A DNA stretch of 64,000 nt from Rallus limicola. Its lineage: Eukaryota; Chordata; Aves; Gruiformes; Rallidae. Below the pieces are notes generated by a model. That model was not told where the DNA came from and searched no databases. It saw nothing but the letters and a program-made list of their open reading frames with translations. This document shows, one piece after another, positions 60,101 to 64,000 of the stretch (position 1 is the first letter of the stretch; each line of letters begins with the position of its first letter). The stretch covers positions 310,001-374,000 of the forward strand of contig JAKCOZ010000059.1 in assembly GCA_022605955.1 (NCBI GenBank), in the 5' to 3' direction. The translations under genes and the position numbers were made by a program.

Positions 60101-63100
60101 CAGGATGGCTAAATACCAGTACTGTCTCCCCTCACTTCCCCCAAGTTGAAAGGAGCCGTACCATTTTCTGCCAGTGCTTGCAGGACCTCAAAGACAATTT
60201 CTAACCTCTCATGGTTCTCTGCTCTTCTCAGTTGTTTCACCAGCTGTTCAGCAACCTTTGTTTTGCTTAAAGCTTCCTTGGCTGTATCTGTATGATAAAG
60301 TCAGGATTTAGAACGTTTCTTTATTTGATTAAATGCCAAAAGCATACCTCCCTATAATCTGAGTTGAATTAGACACTTCGCTTTTGAATGGTCTTTCTGG
60401 TTTTGTAGATGCCTCTGTCCTGTTGGGCAGCATTGAGACAGCAAAACCCCATCCCTTTTTCCCCTGCTTCTTACTTTAACACTATTTTGGTGTAATTCCT
60501 GTAGCTGTGACCTTACAGCTCTGAAACTAATCCTGGCTTAATTACATTTACTCTTGTAAATCCATCTCTAGCACAATTATTTAACATATCAAAATGTCAC
60601 ATGCCAATTCCCTGTTGTAGTATATTTTCTGCTTTGATTAGATGGTTCTAGCCTTGCTGGGATCCTAATTTGTGCAAGATGGTAATGATCAAATTTTCTT
60701 AAAACATTTGCTGCTGACAGAAGACATTTGAATGAAATATGATATTAAACAGTATGAGATCTGTAAAGGATGAATCTCACTAAAAGATGCTATGACAGTG
60801 TGGTGATATACCACCTTCTCTGCCTCACCCTAAATGCAGGAAACAGTAAATAAAATTGTAATCAGTCCATATACATAGCATGACCATACTTTGCTACTTG
60901 GTCTTTTTCTTTCACCTACACTTAAAACTTGGGTAAAGTAGGGCAGATGTATTTTAAAATCAGTGTCAATGCCTTTGGTTTGAAAATGGTATAAATTAGA
61001 AAGGAGGCTGTTTCATTAATGTGTATAAACTTATCTATTAAAAAATTATTTCTGTATAATAGACTATTTTATGTACTGTCTCTGACATAGTTGAAACTGT
61101 CCATTTACTACCTGAAGTTATTCCCTTCTGGGTCAAAAGCTGTCTACTATATCTTCGTTGTTTTAGAATAGTACCAGCAATTGCTGCCACTGCAAGATAG
61201 AGTAGCTGCTTCTCCACTACAGATACTGTGGCCAGTCTCTGATTAGGTGTCAGTAGTGTTTAAAAAAAAAAACAAACAACAACAAACCACACCAAAAGCC
61301 AAACCCAAACCTGTCCCCCTATAATCCAATGAAAGCAACCCTCCAATAAAAATCCACAAATCTGTGGGTGTCCTGGGACATCTGGGAAAAGCAGTGACAG
61401 CGTGAAGATCATATTTTGCTCCAAGCTGCAAAAAACACTTCCTTACCAAGGTCTGCAAGATTGCATAAGGCCAATAGATCCACATGGACAAGGGGTTCAC
61501 TCTCTGCATAATCAGTCAATATTCGGACTAGAGATGTGATTACTCCTACCTTCACCAGCTCTTCCTGAAGATCCCCTGGTATTAGAAAGCACAGAGGTGA
61601 TTAAATGGGGAACATCTAAAGACTTTGAGAACACAAAGAACTATGAAATACAAGTGATGGTTGCTTAATGGTTCAGTGGCATTGCTTTTGCAGCTGGTGT
61701 CTTGCTGAGAGTTAGACTGCCACTTGGATGACAGCACGTGTGAGACACCAGAAAGTAGCACATACAACTGTAGTTCAGTCAGGGAATCATGGAAATTATT
61801 TTCCTATACTGAATTTTTTTTGTTGTGCTAATAATAGAAAGTGTTAACTTTTAGTCACAGTCATCATGCCTGTGTTCTGACAGAAGTGAAGCAGGTTTGC
61901 TGTATGACCATATGCTCTAGTAACGCTTGTGTGCTGTAAGTAACCATGGGGGAGTGGAGGGGAGGGGGGTGTTGGGTTTTTAAACTGTTATGTGGCATTC
62001 CTTTCCAGACACATCTTGCTTGCAGGGGGCTAGTACAATCTATACTGGGTACCTATTGTGCATGGATTTCATAGGAACAGTGCAGGGAGCTAAACCCGTA
62101 GCTTTCTAGATAAAGCAACGCAGATCCACACTGAAAAGAGAAGGTGGGTCGAAGCCAGAGGGAGGTGGGTTGAAGATACTGGATGAGAAGTTCTATGTTG
62201 CCTCCAGTATGAAATAAATATTTTTGGTCAATCTGGAAATTAAAGGTAAAAGAAAAATCTTAAGGTTGGGCCAAGTAAATGACAAGGGCATAATTTGTGT
62301 TACCAGAAGCAAGCTAGTGTACTGGTTTTATGGAAAAGTTTGGAGTGCAAAGATCTATGTGCAAGGAATGGTAGTCATAGAAATCAATTCCTTGCATGGG
62401 TAGATATCTCAATTTTTATTTTTTCTGACATATCTTTTTAGATAAGTAGTTCACTTTATAGATGCTGTTATTACTTTGGAAGAAGAAAACTCCATTTAGT
62501 ATTTGAGCCCAAGGCAGTTGTACAGAACTGATTAAAATACATTTGAGACTCTACTACTCTTGGGGTTGCAGAGCAGTTCTGACAAAGATGTGTCACCTTG
62601 AAGTCAAAACTCTAGAGGGAAACTAGAGTTTAGGAGGTGGTTGGGATGCATTCACTTGGCTTCTGAGCTGTGTGGCTCATGTCTAACTGGAGGCAGAAGA
62701 GCATTTCGTGCTCAGGTGTCATTAAAAACAAAATTGAGTCACAGGTTAGAATGTCTTATAGTGCCTTACAGCTAGAGACAGTAGGGTTCTCTCAAATTGA
62801 TACTTACGATTATCATAACAGATACGGCCAATAGCCCTCCCAGCATGAAGCAACATTTCTTGATCTGTGCTGTCCAGCAAAGGTATCAAAGTTAAAACCA
62901 AATCTGCTTCAATACATGGTTTCTTCATTTCCTCTGTAGGTAAAGGAGAAGGACTTATAGGGGTTGGTTTTTTTTGCCATCTTGAAGTAAGACTATTGCA
63001 GTTACAAGAATGATAGCTAGTACCAATGAAACAAATCTTGAGTGTGAAAACTAATGTGCTCTAACAGGCCTTGTAGTAAAACTTTAGTACAACATACCAT

Positions 63101-63220
63101 TCTTGGCTATCTCTGAAAGCACCTGGGCTGCTTTCACTGCACATCGTGGATTGCCCTTCAGGATTTTTGCCAGAGTTAGGAAGATCCCACTCTCTCTGAG
63201 GAGGCTGAAAGATCTCTGCT
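45030..63220 (-). CDS. RAP1GDS1 (SmgGDS)-like armadillo-repeat protein, C-terminal 478 residues
   Basis: Eleven intact exons on the minus strand join in frame to a TAG stop. Each encodes roughly one 42-residue armadillo repeat. Conserved SmgGDS blocks include QLVEAG, VQHAALSALRNLAIP, SEMPP, KLLGTLRML, RLVQWC, MQNEAL and KYNSMGLLC. SmgGDS proteins are cytosolic chaperones and exchange factors for small GTPases with polybasic tails (RhoA, Rac1, Rap1, K-Ras), handling them around prenylation. Divergence is high: the C-terminal exon and many loops differ from human RAP1GDS1, whereas genuine bird RAP1GDS1 should be nearly identical to it, so I call this a paralog. The N-terminal exons lie beyond the window. 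Two armadillo modules present in human RAP1GDS1 are missing or broken (near 61576-62807 and at 58433-58546). Exchange activity is inferred from the family only. Confidence 0.88.
46374..46502 (-). CDS. RAP1GDS1-like exon (second from last)
   Basis: 129 bases, phase 1 at both ends, encoding TLEESFKESQLVQSLHRLLQ and on to CSLLNS. It matches RAP1GDS1 AKLVQILHRLL and KYNSMVLIC. The donor is G|GTAACT. Confidence 0.9.
47543..47669 (-). CDS. RAP1GDS1-like exon (third from last)
   Basis: 127 bases, starting in phase 0, encoding EVVKAIQEAQGVKHLVSMTR and on to ASAINL. It matches RAP1GDS1 GGIKHLVTM and MQNEALVALAL. Confidence 0.92.
48502..48641 (-). CDS. RAP1GDS1-like exon (fourth from last)
   Basis: 140 bases, entering in phase 1 and leaving in phase 0, encoding DAAEILGQDPMLLNRLVQWC and on to RHNRSQ. 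It matches RAP1GDS1 LVERLVEWCEAKDH and ESNRLLSALIRH. Confidence 0.92.
48642..52962 (-). other. RAP1GDS1-like intron (4.3 kb)
   Basis: Intronic; holds the CR1 3' end at 49550-49625 and an 8-base G run near 48891. No exon-like sequence with flanking splice sites was seen. Confidence 0.55.
49550..49625 (+). mobile_element. CR1 LINE 3'-end fragment
   Basis: A GGGTTGGACCTGATGATCTC block, then AAGGTCCCTTCCAACCCC and the terminal ATTCTATGAA. This is a sense-strand CR1 3' end inside an intron of the RAP1GDS1-like gene. Confidence 0.88.
52963..53088 (-). CDS. RAP1GDS1-like exon (fifth from last)
   Basis: 126 bases, phase 1/1, encoding VNKVQMLEEGVAERIQALLR and on to LADGQ. It matches RAP1GDS1 SEMPPVQFKLLGTLRML. 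Confidence 0.93.
53089..55561 (-). other. RAP1GDS1-like intron (2.5 kb)
   Basis: Intronic; contains an antisense CR1 fragment at 55332-55460 and an open stretch of 152 codons at 54771-55229 that I do not accept as a gene. Confidence 0.5.
55332..55460 (-). mobile_element. CR1 LINE 3'-end fragment, antisense
   Basis: Reads as the reverse complement of a CR1 3' end: TATAGAATGGCTGGGAAGGG, then GGTTATTTGGTCTAACTCCC, a TGCAATGAGCAGGGACATC block, CAGGTTGCTGAGAGTCCC and ATCCAACCTGACCTTG. Confidence 0.85.
55562..55696 (-). CDS. RAP1GDS1-like exon (sixth from last)
   Basis: 135 bases, phase 1/1, encoding GNCVRMVQLGVIHQLLDLLE and on to ALRNLAIP. It is the best conserved exon against RAP1GDS1 (VQHAALSALRNLAIP identical as remembered). 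Its first two bases AT need a preceding G, which both the neighbouring intact exon and the broken exon upstream supply. Confidence 0.95.
55697..58432 (-). other. RAP1GDS1-like intron (2.7 kb)
   Basis: Searched for an intact exon equivalent to the broken one at 58433-58546; none was recognised. Otherwise AT-rich sequence with no repeat I can name. Confidence 0.5.
58433..58546 (-). pseudogene. Decayed armadillo exon of the RAP1GDS1-like gene
   Basis: Between intact exons, where RAP1GDS1 has one armadillo exon, the minus strand carries 114 bases with a TAG acceptor and a poor donor (G|GTTATG). The last 18 residues (HIQTRAATAKAITSFARN) match RAP1GDS1 HQLQLAGALAIANFARN at about half the positions. 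The first part reads better in another frame (QKLSAEG against QKLFEGG), suggesting a 1-base loss, and the reading frame set by the splice sites meets TGA at 58497-58499. It is also about six codons shorter than the human exon. I infer a dead exon; skipping it keeps the frame (LLLG joins DGNC). A cell-type-specific truncating exon or an assembly error is the alternative. Confidence 0.6.
59381..59524 (-). CDS. RAP1GDS1-like exon
   Basis: 144 bases, phase 1/1, encoding ALKVQLVEAGVQEVLSEILL and on to SDLIVSLLLG. It matches RAP1GDS1 AIKLQLVEAG and ASDLMVLLLLG. The donor is G|GTAAAA. Confidence 0.92.
60162..60287 (-). CDS. RAP1GDS1-like exon
   Basis: 126 bases, phase 1/1, encoding TAKEALSKTKVAEQLVKQLR and on to VLQALAEN. 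It matches RAP1GDS1 NIAEELVKLF and IFEVLAPLAEN. The donor is G|GTACGG. Confidence 0.92.
60288..61446 (-). other. RAP1GDS1-like intron (1.2 kb)
   Basis: Intronic. Nothing was recognised apart from short A-rich runs near 61262. Confidence 0.5.
61447..61575 (-). CDS. RAP1GDS1-like exon
   Basis: 129 bases, phase 1/1, encoding DLQEELVKVGVITSLVRILT and on to LCNLADL. It matches RAP1GDS1 SLQAQLINMGVIPTLVKLL and FGNLAEL. The donor is G|GTAAGG. Confidence 0.9.
61576..62807 (-). other. RAP1GDS1-like intron where an armadillo exon is expected
   Basis: In human RAP1GDS1 an exon encoding about 49 residues (EGRSAVDQAGGAQ to GMLMNYSNEN), the one skipped in the short SmgGDS isoform, lies between the two neighbours of this intron. 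I scanned the minus strand here and found no match. The flanking exons join directly in frame (CYDN, then Arg, then DLQEEL). Confidence 0.6.
62808..62933 (-). CDS. RAP1GDS1-like exon
   Basis: 126 bases, phase 1/1, encoding EMKKPCIEADLVLTLIPLLD and on to IGRICYDN. It matches RAP1GDS1 FMRIPCVDAGLISPLVQLL and GRALGNICYD. The donor is C|GTAAGT. Confidence 0.93.
63098..63220 (-). CDS. RAP1GDS1-like exon (first in window)
   Basis: 123 bases, phase 1/1, encoding QRSFSLLRESGIFLTLAKIL and on to SEIAKN. It matches RAP1GDS1 KIQASGILQLFASLL and IAEVAKN. The acceptor ATTACAG precedes 63220. At least one more coding exon, with the start codon, lies further upstream. Confidence 0.88.
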
Positions 63221-64000
63221 CTGTAATGATAAGAGTGTTAACAATGTGTGCAGTAGGTTTGCAATTCTTTATTTACATTTTGTTCTGTTTTCTAGAGTTC
63301 TGAGTGGGTATCTGTGGGATCCAAGATTCTGATTTAACAAGGTGCTTGAAGATGTTTTTAGCCTAAATATATAGGATCAGTTATCTGCTTGAATTGCAGC
63401 AAGTGTTAGTTCCAGCTGATTATTCTGCTTCATGCTGAATCAAAGCACAGGTGGCAAAGGAAAGAAGAAAGCAATTTCATCTTCTCTGACTAAAAAAGGG
63501 TGCTTACATAAGATGTTGAAAGTCAGGGGTTAAGATTCTTTTTGAGGTATGACCTAGCAATTTTTTAGGTAAGCACAACAACTTTTATTAGACTGTCAAT
63601 TAAAACAGTAAAATCCTTTAGCCTTTTTTCATGACAAGTATGCTTAATTGTCCTTAAGGTATTAAGTCCCCATCTGCCAGGAGATTCAAATAAATACAGG
63701 TTTATGTTACTGCAGGAGAATGTGCAAAGACCTTGAAGACTTAGTTATAAGGTGACTAGGAACTACCTTTTTAAAATTCTGATGTCAGAGTTGTACAAAT
63801 TTAATCCTAGGAGCTTCCACAAAACAGCTTCAGGTGTCCTAATGACAAGTAAGTGTCTGGTTGCAGGTAGACTTGTAAGTATACAAAGGGATGGGCAAAC
63901 AATGAAACAGGCTGAGGACAACTATAGTTCCTGCTGCTATCACGTTTTGTAATACAGATTATCACAATAGACAAACTTCTGCAAATGTTTTTGAATTGTG
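63221..64000 (-). other. RAP1GDS1-like intron, running off the window
   Basis: No exon matching the RAP1GDS1 N-terminus was seen, so this is probably intron. Nothing else was recognised. Confidence 0.5.

Noticed and set aside
45030..63220. Calling the armadillo gene RAP1GDS1 itself
   Set aside because: Bird RAP1GDS1 should be almost identical to the human protein. This one differs at many positions, lacks repeats and sits beside TSPAN14 rather than TSPAN5, so a paralog fits better.

Overview
This is vertebrate nuclear DNA, most likely from a bird. Genes are split into short exons by long AT-rich introns with GT/AG splice sites. One CpG-island promoter is present. The only recognisable interspersed repeats are CR1 LINE 3' fragments, some with the avian-type ATTCTATGA end. 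The organism call is inference; a turtle or crocodilian would also carry CR1, but the compact introns favour a bird.

Layout. (1) 1-3.8 kb: the last three coding exons and 3' end of PRXL2A (peroxiredoxin-like 2A), plus strand. (2) 3.8-9.2 kb: intergenic, with one CR1 3' end. (3) 9.2-43 kb: TSPAN14, plus strand, complete. It has a CpG-island promoter with a noncoding first exon, an 11.4 kb first intron, eight coding exons that join into an uninterrupted 270-residue TspanC8 tetraspanin, and a long 3'UTR. (4) 44-64 kb: an armadillo-repeat gene of the RAP1GDS1 (SmgGDS) family, minus strand, tail to tail with TSPAN14. Eleven intact coding exons give 478 residues to the stop codon; the N-terminal exons lie beyond 64,000.

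PRXL2A followed by TSPAN14 on the same strand is the order known from human chromosome 10. The third gene is the unusual one. It is clearly RAP1GDS1-like but too diverged to be the ordinary, highly conserved RAP1GDS1. From memory, human RAP1GDS1 lies tail to tail with TSPAN5, another TspanC8 tetraspanin. The TSPAN14/RAP1GDS1-like pair here therefore looks like the sister copy of TSPAN5/RAP1GDS1 from an ancient block duplication. Two armadillo modules appear to have been lost from this copy. The exon equivalent to the one skipped in the short SmgGDS isoform is not found, and another exon survives only as a remnant with an in-frame TGA and a probable 1-base deletion. Every flanking exon has matching phase 1 ends, so the frame is kept without them.

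No tRNA, rRNA or CRISPR array was recognised. The remaining sequence is intronic or intergenic, with a few homopolymer runs and old CR1 pieces.
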